A stretch of 5,322 bases of DNA from JBEKVE01 sp049514335 (lineage in GTDB: Bacteria > Actinomycetota > Acidimicrobiia > Acidimicrobiales > UBA8190): contig JBEKVE010000208.1 in NCBI GenBank assembly GCA_049514335.1, positions 1 to 5,322 on the forward strand, written 5' to 3'. The notes beneath the pieces are model-generated. The model was not told the origin of the DNA and did not search any database. It saw only the letters and a program-made list of their open reading frames with translations. This document shows, piece by piece, positions 1 to 5,036 of this stretch (its first letter is position 1; every line of letters begins with the position of its first letter). Made by a program: the position numbers and the translations under genes.

Positions 1-53
1 CGTGGGGGAAGCGCGTCGCCGCCCCGCGACGTCCCTTCACCAGGGCTCCACAG

Positions 54-59
54 TAACCT
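54..59 (+). promoter_or_regulatory. Candidate -10 hexamer (TAACCT) for the HtrA-like gene
   Basis: TAACCT fits the actinobacterial TANNNT -10 pattern. Its 3' end lies 8 bases before the ATG at 68, so transcription would start at or just before that ATG and give a leaderless mRNA. No good -35 hexamer is visible 16-18 bases upstream, and no Shine-Dalgarno sequence precedes the ATG, which fits leaderless initiation. Inferred from pattern only. Confidence 0.35.
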
Positions 60-67
60 CGAAGACG

Positions 68-1315
68 ATGGACATCGGGGGCTCTGACAGCCGCGGGGAC
101 CTCCCAGAGGACCCCGAAGGCCAGGAAGACGGGCTCGAGGGCCTGCTTCGTGGCTGGGTCCCTCCGGAGGACCGCCTGTGGCGGCACCCGTCCGAGGTGG
201 CCAGGACAGGACAGTCCCCGCTCGTGCCTTCGTTCTTCGACGGCGGGGCCGCTGGACCGCTGCGGCGCCGGACGCGGCGCGGCACCATGACCGCCGGTGT
301 GGTGGGCGTGGCCGCCGTGGCGGCCACGGTGGTGGTGGTGCTGTCACTGCTCGATGCACCGGCCCCCACCACGGCACTGCGCGCAACGGCAAAGGGCGGG
401 GTCGTCACGACGACGTCGATGACCACCACCGTGCTCGGGCACGACGTCACGGCGCTGGTGGCGGCGGTCCGCCCGTCGTTGGTGGCGATCGAGCCGATGA
501 ACGCCACCACCAGTCAGCGCGCCACCGGCGTCGTGCTGCCCGGTGGGAACCTGGTGTTGACAGCGGCGTCGGCGGTGGCAGGTGCGTCGCAGCTCGAGGT
601 GCTCACCGCCGACGGCCGGCGACACCGCGGCAAGGTCATCGGTGCCGACCAGCATTCGGGTGTTGCCGTCATCAGCACCGGAGGCGGCGGCATGGTCCCC
701 GCCACGTTCGCCGACGAGGACGTCGAGCCCGACGACCTGGCCGTGGTGGCCTGCGAGTGCAGTGCGACGTCGTCGTCGCGCCTCCCCGCCGCCGGCGTCG
801 GCATGGTGACACAGGTCGGCAGCGGTGTGGCGCTCGACGGCGGCCCCAATCTGGTGAACGCCATCGAAGCGGAGATGCCGCTCGGCCCCGCCTCGTGGGG
901 CGGCGTGATGCTCGACGGCCACGGGCGCGTCATCGGCATCCTCGACGGGCAGACGTCGACGGACGGCGACACCCTGGGCGTGTTCGTGCCCGCCCCCCTG
1001 GCCGAGAGCGTGGCGCTCGAGCTGGCGCAGTCGCACCGTGTCGAGCACGGTTGGCTCGGCATCGTCTGCTCCAACGGGGGCGCGTCCGGGGCCACCGTGA
1101 CCGGCTTCCTGCCCGGCAGTCCGGCGGCGGCGGCGGGTATCAGGGTCGGTGACGTCGTGGTGGCCATCGACACCCACGCCGTCTCGTCGGTGGCCGACGT
1201 CCAGGAGCGCCTGTACTCCATCCCGCCGGGGACCACGGTCGAGCTGTCGGTGCAACGCGACGGGACGACCCCGACCGTGGTGTCGGTGCGGTTGTCGGGC
1301 GAGCCGGCGAGCTGA
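68..1315 (+). CDS. Membrane-anchored HtrA/DegP-like PDZ protein, probable pseudoprotease
   Basis: From the ATG at 68 the product is 415 residues. A cytoplasmic N-terminus carries PPEDRLWRHPSE at residues 32-43. A basic RRRTRRG stretch (66-72) precedes one hydrophobic helix (about 74-95), so the rest should lie outside the membrane. Residues about 125-320 follow the chymotrypsin-like HtrA fold, and about 328-412 form a well-preserved PDZ domain (GWLGI, GSPAAAAGIRVGDVVVAID). The catalytic positions look lost: the family TNAHVV becomes TAASAV (His to Ser168), the Asp before LAV becomes Gly198 (SGVAVI), and GNSGGP becomes ASWGGV, which puts Trp277 at the serine site with Ser276 shifted by one. 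Active HtrA proteins degrade misfolded envelope proteins; this one more likely binds peptides or partners through its PDZ domain. An in-frame GTG at 2 is an alternative start, and the frame could extend upstream of the window. The family assignment is firm; inactivity is inferred from the residues. Confidence 0.85.
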   Translation: MDIGGSDSRGDLPEDPEGQEDGLEGLLRGWVPPEDRLWRHPSEVARTGQSPLVPSFFDGGAAGPLRRRTRRGTMTAGVVGVAAVAATVVVVLSLLDAPAPTTALRATAKGGVVTTTSMTTTVLGHDVTALVAAVRPSLVAIEPMNATTSQRATGVVLPGGNLVLTAASAVAGASQLEVLTADGRRHRGKVIGADQHSGVAVISTGGGGMVPATFADEDVEPDDLAVVACECSATSSSRLPAAGVGMVTQVGSGVALDGGPNLVNAIEAEMPLGPASWGGVMLDGHGRVIGILDGQTSTDGDTLGVFVPAPLAESVALELAQSHRVEHGWLGIVCSNGGASGATVTGFLPGSPAAAAGIRVGDVVVAIDTHAVSSVADVQERLYSIPPGTTVELSVQRDGTTPTVVSVRLSGEPAS

Positions 1316-1362
1316 CGACCCTCGCCGGGCCCCCCGGGGTCGGATGGCACCGGACCGGCGCC

Positions 1363-1368
1363 TACGAT
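1363..1368 (+). promoter_or_regulatory. Candidate -10 hexamer (TACGAT) for the DUF2342 gene
   Basis: TACGAT matches TANNNT and ends 7 bases before the GTG at 1376, the usual distance from -10 to transcription start. A GGAGG at 1371-1375 touches the GTG and is too close to serve as a ribosome binding site for it. Together these favour leaderless translation from 1376. No clear -35 is visible. The 60-base gap after the upstream gene leaves room for a separate promoter, although read-through from the HtrA-like gene is also possible. Confidence 0.4.
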
Positions 1369-1375
1369 CCGGAGG

Positions 1376-2632
1376 GTGGTGTTCCCCGGACCCGGCGCAG
1401 GAGGAGACGACCCCTTCGGGCGGGTCCTGCGTGACCTGCTGAACGTCATGGGCGGGTCGGCCGGTGGCGGTGCCGGCATCGACCTCGCCCGGGCTCTCGC
1501 CCAGGGCGTGGCCACCGGTGGTGAGGTCGAGGGAAACGTGGACCCCGTCGAGCGGATCCAGTTCGAGCAGCTCTCGCACGTGGCCGAGCTCCACGTGACC
1601 GAGCTGACCGGGTTGAGCGTCACCGCCACGGGAACCCTCGACGTGGCCACCGTGGCCCCGGGGGCATGGGCGTGGCAGACCGTCGAGGACTGGCGGTTCC
1701 TCCTCGACGCCATGGCCGGACCCGCTCCGGCCCCCGGCACGATGGGAGCCGGGCCTGCCGCCGGCGACGCCGGGGAGGCCACCCCCGCCCGGGACCCGGG
1801 GCTGGGCCTCGCTGACCTCGATGAGGACGTCGAGGGCGACGGACCGACGGCGGACCTCCTGGCCCGGTGGGTGGCGACCCTGGGCCCGATGATGGCGGCC
1901 ATGCAGCTCGGTTCCGCCGTCGGGCATCTGTCGCGCAGCACCCTCGGCCCCTACGAGCTGCCCATCCCCCGGCCCACGCCCCGGCTGCTCGTGGTGCCTG
2001 CCAACGTGCTGCGGTTCGCGGACGAATGGAGCCTCCCCCCCGACGAGGTCCGGCTGTGGGTGTGCCTGCGCGAGATCACGACCCAGGCCGTCCTGTCGCG
2101 CCCGCACGTGGCGGCGCGGATCCGGGACCTCCTGCTGGCCGTGGTGGCGGGCATGGCGGAGCAGGCGGGTGGCGTCATGGAGCGGCTCCAGGAGCTCGAC
2201 CTCACCCGCCCCGAGACGCTGCAGGGCCTCATGGGCGACCCGTCCTCGCTCATGAGCATCGAGCCGTCGTCGGCGCGCCGGCGCGTGGCCGACGAGCTCA
2301 TGGCCGTGGTTGCCGCCCTCCTCGGCTACGTCGAGCACGTGCTCGATCTGGCCGCCGCCCGCCTTCTCGGAGGCCGGGGACAGATCGCCGAGGCATGGCG
2401 CCGGCGCCAGATGGAGCGCGCCGAGGCGGAGCGGGCGGCCGAGCAGATGTTCGGCTTGGACCTCGGACCGGGCCAGATCGACCGCGGCGCGGATTTCGTG
2501 CGTGGTGTGCACGAGCGGGCCGGCGACACAGGGCTCGCCCGACTGTGGTCCGACGCCCGGACCCTGCCAACACCGCCAGAGGTCGACGCGCCGGGATTGT
2601 GGCTGGAGCGCATCGCCCTCGACGAGGCCTGA
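1376..2632 (+). CDS. DUF2342 zincin-like protein with degenerate HEXXH motif
   Basis: This 418-residue protein has the hallmarks of the DUF2342 family, annotated in databases as zinc-dependent metalloprotease or 'coenzyme F420 biosynthesis associated'. They include IDLARALAQGVA (35-46), NVDPVERIQFEQLSHVAELHV (54-74), LGPYELPIPRP (190-200), LLVVPANVLRFADEWSLPPD (204-223) and RLWVCL (226-231). From memory, typical members continue with HE(L/V)TH; here residues 232-236 are REITT, so both zinc-binding histidines are gone and only Glu233 remains. A later position where I recall Glu before GY/GW is Leu316 (LLGYVEH), so a third ligand may also be missing. Residues 115-155 are a Gly/Ala/Pro-rich, probably disordered insert. 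There is no signal peptide, so a cytoplasmic location is likely. The start is GTG 1376, supported by the N-terminal DPFGRVLRDLL match and by the -10 at 1363. Family membership is confident; loss of peptidase activity is inferred. Confidence 0.88.
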   Translation: MVFPGPGAGGDDPFGRVLRDLLNVMGGSAGGGAGIDLARALAQGVATGGEVEGNVDPVERIQFEQLSHVAELHVTELTGLSVTATGTLDVATVAPGAWAWQTVEDWRFLLDAMAGPAPAPGTMGAGPAAGDAGEATPARDPGLGLADLDEDVEGDGPTADLLARWVATLGPMMAAMQLGSAVGHLSRSTLGPYELPIPRPTPRLLVVPANVLRFADEWSLPPDEVRLWVCLREITTQAVLSRPHVAARIRDLLLAVVAGMAEQAGGVMERLQELDLTRPETLQGLMGDPSSLMSIEPSSARRRVADELMAVVAALLGYVEHVLDLAAARLLGGRGQIAEAWRRRQMERAEAERAAEQMFGLDLGPGQIDRGADFVRGVHERAGDTGLARLWSDARTLPTPPEVDAPGLWLERIALDEA

Positions 2633-2635
2633 GCC

Positions 2636-2647
2636 CCGCCCGGGCGG
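2636..2647. other. GC palindrome between convergent genes
   Basis: CCGCCCGGGCGG is a perfect 12-base palindrome in the 20-base gap between the stop of the DUF2342 gene and the stop of the minus-strand small gene. It could act as a short bidirectional terminator hairpin, but the stem would have only 4 pairs around a 4-base loop and no T-run follows on either strand. Confidence 0.2.
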
Positions 2648-2652
2648 CGGTG

Positions 2653-2946
2653 TCAGACGGCGGGCGTCGCCTCTTCCTCGGGGACGCCGAGGTCCCACTC
2701 GAGCTCGAGCAGCTCCCGCTCGGCGTCGCGCAGGACGCGCTCGCGGTTGCGACGGAATTGCGGGTCGTGCGGAGGCAGGAGGGTGAGCCGGGCGAGCGTC
2801 CGGTCCCGGAAGGGACCGATCACCGCCTCGTCGCCGTAGGTCGACTGCACGTCCCAATGGGGCGCCACCGGACCCAGGTAGACCACGCGCACGGCCCCCC
2901 GGGGCGGCTGGGGCTCTTCAGACGGCTCCTCGGTTTCCTCGACCAC
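2653..2946 (-). CDS. Small conserved-looking protein of unknown function (97 aa)
   Basis: I do not recognise this protein. It starts with an acidic, proline-containing tail (residues 1-17, MVEETEEPSEEPQPPRG). A probable beta segment follows (AVRVVYLGPVAPHWDV, 18-33), then a mixed region with GDEAVIGPFRDRTLARLTLLPPHDPQ. A charged amphipathic helix closes the core (FRRNRERVLRDAERELLELEWDL), ending in an acidic tail. There is no membrane segment, signal peptide or cysteine, so it should be cytosolic. The GTG start at 2946 has a strong AGGAGG (2951-2956) 4 bases upstream and a TAGGCT -10 candidate just before that, which supports a real gene. It converges with the DUF2342 gene, with 20 bases between stop codons, and diverges from the small membrane protein at 3061. 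Third-position GC is high throughout. Confidence 0.72.
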   Translation of the reverse strand: MVEETEEPSEEPQPPRGAVRVVYLGPVAPHWDVQSTYGDEAVIGPFRDRTLARLTLLPPHDPQFRRNRERVLRDAERELLELEWDLGVPEEEATPAV

Positions 2947-2950
2947 GACA

Positions 2951-2970
2951 CCTCCTCGGCGGCCAGCCTA
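2951..2970 (-). promoter_or_regulatory. Ribosome binding site and -10 candidate for the minus-strand small gene
   Basis: On the minus strand, TAGGCT (2970-2965, TANNNT type) is followed by AGGAGG (2956-2951), then 4 bases and GTG at 2946. A transcript starting about 7 bases after the hexamer would have a leader of roughly 11 bases, just long enough to include the Shine-Dalgarno sequence. The ribosome site is convincing and fixes the start. The -10 is a pattern match without a recognisable -35. Confidence 0.5.
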
Positions 2971-2987
2971 ACGGGTGCGCCGCCGTG

Positions 2988-3037
2988 CCCCGGTGGCGGC
3001 CGGGGTCGATACCCACCTCTGGTGGATCTTCCAGATC
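2988..3037. repeat. Three short inverted repeats in a divergent intergenic region
   Basis: Three perfect dyads lie in 50 bases: CCCCGG-N6-CCGGGG (2988-3005), CCACC-TCT-GGTGG (3013-3025) and GATCT-TCC-AGATC (3025-3037), the last two sharing one G. They sit between two divergently oriented small genes, where operators for a shared regulator would be expected. Short GC dyads also arise by chance in such DNA, so the regulatory reading is inference. Confidence 0.3.
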
Positions 3038-3060
3038 GCTGCCCTGCTTGACTGGTGGGC

Positions 3061-3348
3061 ATGGCGAGAGTGCGGGATCGTCTCCGAGGCCGCCGCGCAA
3101 TGCTTGCCCTGGGCGCGTACCTGGCGGTCTTGTTGGCGCTGGACGGGGCCCATTCGGCCCTTGGGGGCTCAGTGTCGGCCTTCCTTGTCAGATTGGTCAC
3201 CCCCTTCCTTGCCTGCGTGGTCGGCCTCGTGGTCTACGTCCGGCTGGGTCGCCCCGATCCACCTCCCGGTGGCGCTTCGAGGGCCCCCGACGCAGTGGTG
3301 GCGGGCGGGGACCCGGGACGGGTCGACGCCGGATGCCCGGTGCCGTGA
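3061..3348 (+). CDS. Small predicted membrane protein (95 aa), unknown function
   Basis: From the ATG at 3061 the product is 95 residues. A basic start (RVRDRLRGRR) is followed by two hydrophobic segments: residues 13-27 (AMLALGAYLAVLLAL) and 38-60, the second clearly long enough to span the membrane. The C-terminal third (61-95) is Gly/Pro-rich and hydrophilic. The basic N-terminus predicts both ends in the cytoplasm, with a short external loop around HSALGG. Third-position GC is moderately high, as in a real gene, and no opposite-strand frame looks better here. The ribosome binding site is weak (GGTGGG directly before the ATG), and a GTG at 3055 is an alternative start. I know of no family for it. 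It could be a spurious frame, but two hydrophobic segments in register make that less likely. Confidence 0.5.
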   Translation: MARVRDRLRGRRAMLALGAYLAVLLALDGAHSALGGSVSAFLVRLVTPFLACVVGLVVYVRLGRPDPPPGGASRAPDAVVAGGDPGRVDAGCPVP

Positions 3349-3468
3349 CGGATCGCGGCCGCCGGCCCGTATAGAGGGGGGATGCGGGGTGCGACGCGGG
3401 CCTTCTCCCCGGCGGTGCGCCCCGCCATCCGGACCGGCGCCAGGCAACGAATGACCAGGTGACGCTGG

Positions 3469-3492
3469 TAAGGTGAGGCCCGTCATCGGAGG
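3469..3492 (+). promoter_or_regulatory. -10 candidate and Shine-Dalgarno of whiB-like gene 1
   Basis: TAAGGT (3469-3474) fits TANNNT and would start an mRNA near 3481. GGAGG (3488-3492), extended to GGAGGTGA, lies 4 bases before the ATG at 3497 and is a near-perfect anti-Shine-Dalgarno match. It decides the start in favour of ATG 3497 over the in-frame GTG at 3473, which overlaps the -10. No strong -35 is visible. Confidence 0.5.
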
Positions 3493-3496
3493 TGAC

Positions 3497-3745
3497 ATGG
3501 AGACCGAATGGATGGGTTCGGGCAGGTGCAGGGACATGGACCCTGCGGTGTTCTTCCCGAGTGACGGGATCGGTGTCCAGAACGCCCAGCGCATCTGCGC
3601 CGAGTGCCCGATGAAGGTTCCATGCCTCGAGTACGCCCTCGACAACCGGGTGGACCACGGCGTGTGGGGTGGCACCTCCGAGCGCGAACGCCGTCGCATC
3701 CTGCGCCGGCGACGCCTCTCGCGGCTGCAGGCCAGCCACAACTGA
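3497..3745 (+). CDS. WhiB-family iron-sulfur transcriptional regulator (82 aa)
   Basis: This compact WhiB-like protein has all four cluster cysteines: Cys11 (GRCRDMDP), then Cys34, Cys37 and Cys43 in the CxxCx5C arrangement (CAECPMKVPC). DPAVFFP (15-21), CLEYAL (43-48) and the G(V/I)WGG turn (GVWGG, 55-59) are present. It ends in a basic DNA-binding tail (ERERRRILRRRRLSRLQ). WhiB proteins bind a [4Fe-4S] cluster that reacts with NO and O2, and usually act with the principal sigma factor. The protein is short, with no N- or C-terminal extension and no AT-hook RGRP, so it is not WhiB7. I cannot assign it to a specific WhiB class. The start is fixed by GGAGGTGAC before ATG 3497. The formimidoyltransferase gene begins 25 bases after the stop, so co-transcription is likely unless the hairpin at 3751-3770 terminates. 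Confidence 0.95.
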   Translation: METEWMGSGRCRDMDPAVFFPSDGIGVQNAQRICAECPMKVPCLEYALDNRVDHGVWGGTSERERRRILRRRRLSRLQASHN

Positions 3746-3750
3746 GGCCG

Positions 3751-3770
3751 CCGCGCCCGTTCGGGCGCGG
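3751..3770 (+). terminator. Perfect 8-bp GC hairpin between whiB-like gene 1 and ftcD
   Basis: CCGCGCCC-GTTC-GGGCGCGG gives an 8-base-pair stem, almost all GC, with a 4-base loop. It starts 5 bases after the whiB stop and ends exactly before the ATG at 3771. No T-run follows, so it is not a classical intrinsic terminator. It may attenuate transcription, stabilise the whiB mRNA 3' end, or limit access to the ftcD start. The structure is certain as sequence; its role is inferred. Confidence 0.45.
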
Positions 3771-4643
3771 ATGTGGGGACGGGCCGTGCTGGAGTGCGTC
3801 GTCAACGTCAGCGAGGGTCGGGACGCCACCGTGGTGGGCGCGCTCGCCCACGCCGCCGGCGACAGCCTGCTCGACGTGCACAGCGATGCCGACCATCACC
3901 GGTCGGTCCTGACGCTCGCCGGGCCCGGGGTGGAGGACGCCGTGCGGGCCCTGGCCCGGGACACGGTGGCGCGTGTCGACATCAGCCTTCACGCCGGGGT
4001 CCATCCGCGCCTCGGGGCGCTCGACGTGGTGCCCTTCGTCCCCCTCGACGCGGGCGGCCACGCCCTGGCAACGGACGCCGACCTGCACGACGCCGTCGCC
4101 GCCCGGGACCGCTTCGCCGCCTGGGCCGGCGACGAGCTCGGCCTGCCGTGCTTCGTCTACGGCCCCGAGCGCTCCCTTCCCGAGGTGCGCCGGCGCGCCT
4201 TCCGGGACCTGGCACCGGACACGGGCCCGGGCGCTGCGCACCCGACGGCGGGGGCATGCGCGGTGGGGGCGCGGCCCGTGCTGGTGGCGTACAACCTGTG
4301 GCTGGCGACCGGCGACCTGGCCGTGGCGAAGGCGGTGGCCGCACAGGCGCGCCGCCCGGCGCTGCGCACGCTCGGGCTCGCCGTGGGCGACGCCACCCAG
4401 GTGTCGTGCAACCTGATCGACCCTGAAGCGCTCGGACCGGCCGAGGTCTACGACGCCATCGCCGCCCTGGCCCACGACCGGGGCACACACATCACGCGTG
4501 CCGAGCTGGTCGGCCTCGCTCCCGCGTCCGTTGTCGTCGGCGTGGCGCAGGCTCGACTTCCGGCGCTCGATCTCGACCCCGACCGCACCATCGAGGCACG
4601 CTTGGCGCGTGCCGGTCGGCCGGGGAACACCCTTGCCGACTGA
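3771..4643 (+). CDS. ftcD: Glutamate formimidoyltransferase (FtcD N-terminal type, monofunctional)
   Basis: The 290-residue product corresponds to the formiminotransferase half of FTCD, which moves the formimino group between N-formimidoyl-glutamate (from histidine degradation) and tetrahydrofolate in the cytosol. LECVVNVSEGRD (7-18) matches the family opening (VECVPNFSEG). GVHPRLGALDVVPF (76-89) contains His78, aligning with the catalytic His82 of the mammalian enzyme. RSLPEVRRRAFRDL, HPTAGACAVGARPVLVAYNLWL and AELVGLAP are further family blocks covering both subdomains. No cyclodeaminase domain is fused, and none is encoded nearby, nor are other hut genes. The ATG at 3771 directly follows a strong hairpin and lacks a ribosome site. 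A GTG at 3786 (starting MLECVVNVSEG) is a credible alternative. The gene lies 25 bases downstream of a whiB-like gene and converges with a second. The exact acceptor used is not certain from sequence. Confidence 0.9.
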   Translation: MWGRAVLECVVNVSEGRDATVVGALAHAAGDSLLDVHSDADHHRSVLTLAGPGVEDAVRALARDTVARVDISLHAGVHPRLGALDVVPFVPLDAGGHALATDADLHDAVAARDRFAAWAGDELGLPCFVYGPERSLPEVRRRAFRDLAPDTGPGAAHPTAGACAVGARPVLVAYNLWLATGDLAVAKAVAAQARRPALRTLGLAVGDATQVSCNLIDPEALGPAEVYDAIAALAHDRGTHITRAELVGLAPASVVVGVAQARLPALDLDPDRTIEARLARAGRPGNTLAD

Positions 4644-4650
4644 GCGCCCC

Positions 4651-4670
4651 ACGCGCCCTTCGGTGCGGGT
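4651..4670. terminator. Imperfect hairpin with C(TTCG)G loop between convergent genes
   Basis: The 42-base gap between the ftcD stop and the stop of the WhiB2-like gene contains an interrupted inverted repeat (4651-4670) closed by a stable C(UUCG)G tetraloop on the plus strand. Two mismatches (4657/4664 and 4653/4668) break the stem and no T-run follows. It is a weak terminator candidate. Confidence 0.22.
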
Positions 4671-4685
4671 GTGCTGCCGGTCGGG

Positions 4686-4985
4686 TTAAGAAGCCGACGC
4701 CGCCGCGGTGGCGGTGGCCGCCGCCCGACGGCTGAGTGCCCGGGCACGACGCAACCGACGCCGCTCGCGCTCGGACAACCCTCCCCAGATCCCGAACTTC
4801 TCGCCGTTGGCCAGCGCGTACTCGAGACAATCCTCACGCACGACGCAGCCCCGGCACACTTCCTTGGCCTCACGCGTGGAAGCACCGCGCTCCGGGAAGA
4901 AGAGGTCGGGGTCGACCCCCATGCAGTTGGCCCTCGACTGCCAGTCGCGGTCCTGTCGGCCGTACAGCAGTGAAACGACGTCCAC
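4686..4985 (-). CDS. whiB2: WhiB2-like iron-sulfur transcriptional regulator (99 aa)
   Basis: Starting at GTG 4985, this is a 99-residue WhiB protein with cysteines at 21 (ANCMGVDP), 44, 47 and 53 (CRGCVVREDC). The blocks DPDLFFPERGASTREAKEVC, CLEYALANGEKFGIWGG and LSERERRRLRR closely match the WhiB2/WhmD class of actinobacteria, which controls cell division and septation in mycobacteria and sporulation septation in Streptomyces (as WhiB). A basic segment (RRLRRARALSRR) and a low-complexity Ala/Thr/Ser tail end the protein. The GTG at 4985 is preferred because AGGGGAGG (5000-4993) lies 7 bases upstream. An in-frame ATG at 5006 would add 7 residues but lacks a ribosome site. In M. tuberculosis whiB2 sits beside the F420 genes fbiA/fbiB; no such gene is visible here. 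The family is certain; the WhiB2 class is likely. Confidence 0.93.
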   Translation of the reverse strand: MDVVSLLYGRQDRDWQSRANCMGVDPDLFFPERGASTREAKEVCRGCVVREDCLEYALANGEKFGIWGGLSERERRRLRRARALSRRAAATATAAASAS

Positions 4986-4992
4986 CGGTACG

Positions 4993-5000
4993 CCTCCCCT
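4993..5000 (-). promoter_or_regulatory. Shine-Dalgarno of the WhiB2-like gene
   Basis: AGGGGAGG on the minus strand lies 7 bases before GTG 4985. It falls inside the extension that would result from the ATG at 5006, so it decides the start in favour of 4985. Confidence 0.6.
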
Positions 5001-5016
5001 CACCATTTAGTGGCAT

Positions 5017-5036
5017 CTGTGTAATTACAGCTGTGT
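5017..5036 (-). promoter_or_regulatory. AT-rich promoter or operator segment of the WhiB2-like gene
   Basis: A locally AT-rich stretch in very GC-rich DNA. It contains the perfect 10-base palindrome TGTAATTACA (5020-5029) and two copies of CTGTGT (5017-5022 and 5031-5036, plus strand) 14 bases apart. On the minus strand TGTAAT (5029-5024) matches TATAAT at 5 of 6 bases and would place a transcript start about 32 bases before GTG 4985. No -35 hexamer is evident. The repeats could be an operator over the promoter; this is inference. Confidence 0.4.

Noticed and set aside
1321..1345. GC-rich CCGGGCCCCCCGGGG stretch after the HtrA-like gene as a terminator
   Set aside because: The possible pairings are short and overlapping, and no T-run follows. 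It is likely ordinary GC-rich spacer.
344..2857. An 837-codon open frame on the minus strand across both protease-like genes
   Set aside because: Its translation is rich in Arg, Gly, His and Pro with no recognisable domain, and it is antisense to two genes with clear family matches. It is an open shadow frame caused by high GC.
3473..3496. GTG 3473 as the start of whiB-like gene 1
   Set aside because: It overlaps the TAAGGT -10 candidate, and the ATG at 3497 has a near-perfect Shine-Dalgarno sequence; the extra residues (MRPVIGGD) simply translate that ribosome site.
3497..3745. Assignment of the first whiB-like gene as whiB7
   Set aside because: The protein lacks the RGRP AT-hook and the extended C-terminus of WhiB7, even though whiB7 lies near DUF2342 genes in mycobacteria.
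3483..4652. A 389-codon minus-strand frame across whiB-like gene 1 and ftcD
   Set aside because: Low-complexity Arg/Gly/His-rich translation opposite two clearly identified genes; a shadow frame.
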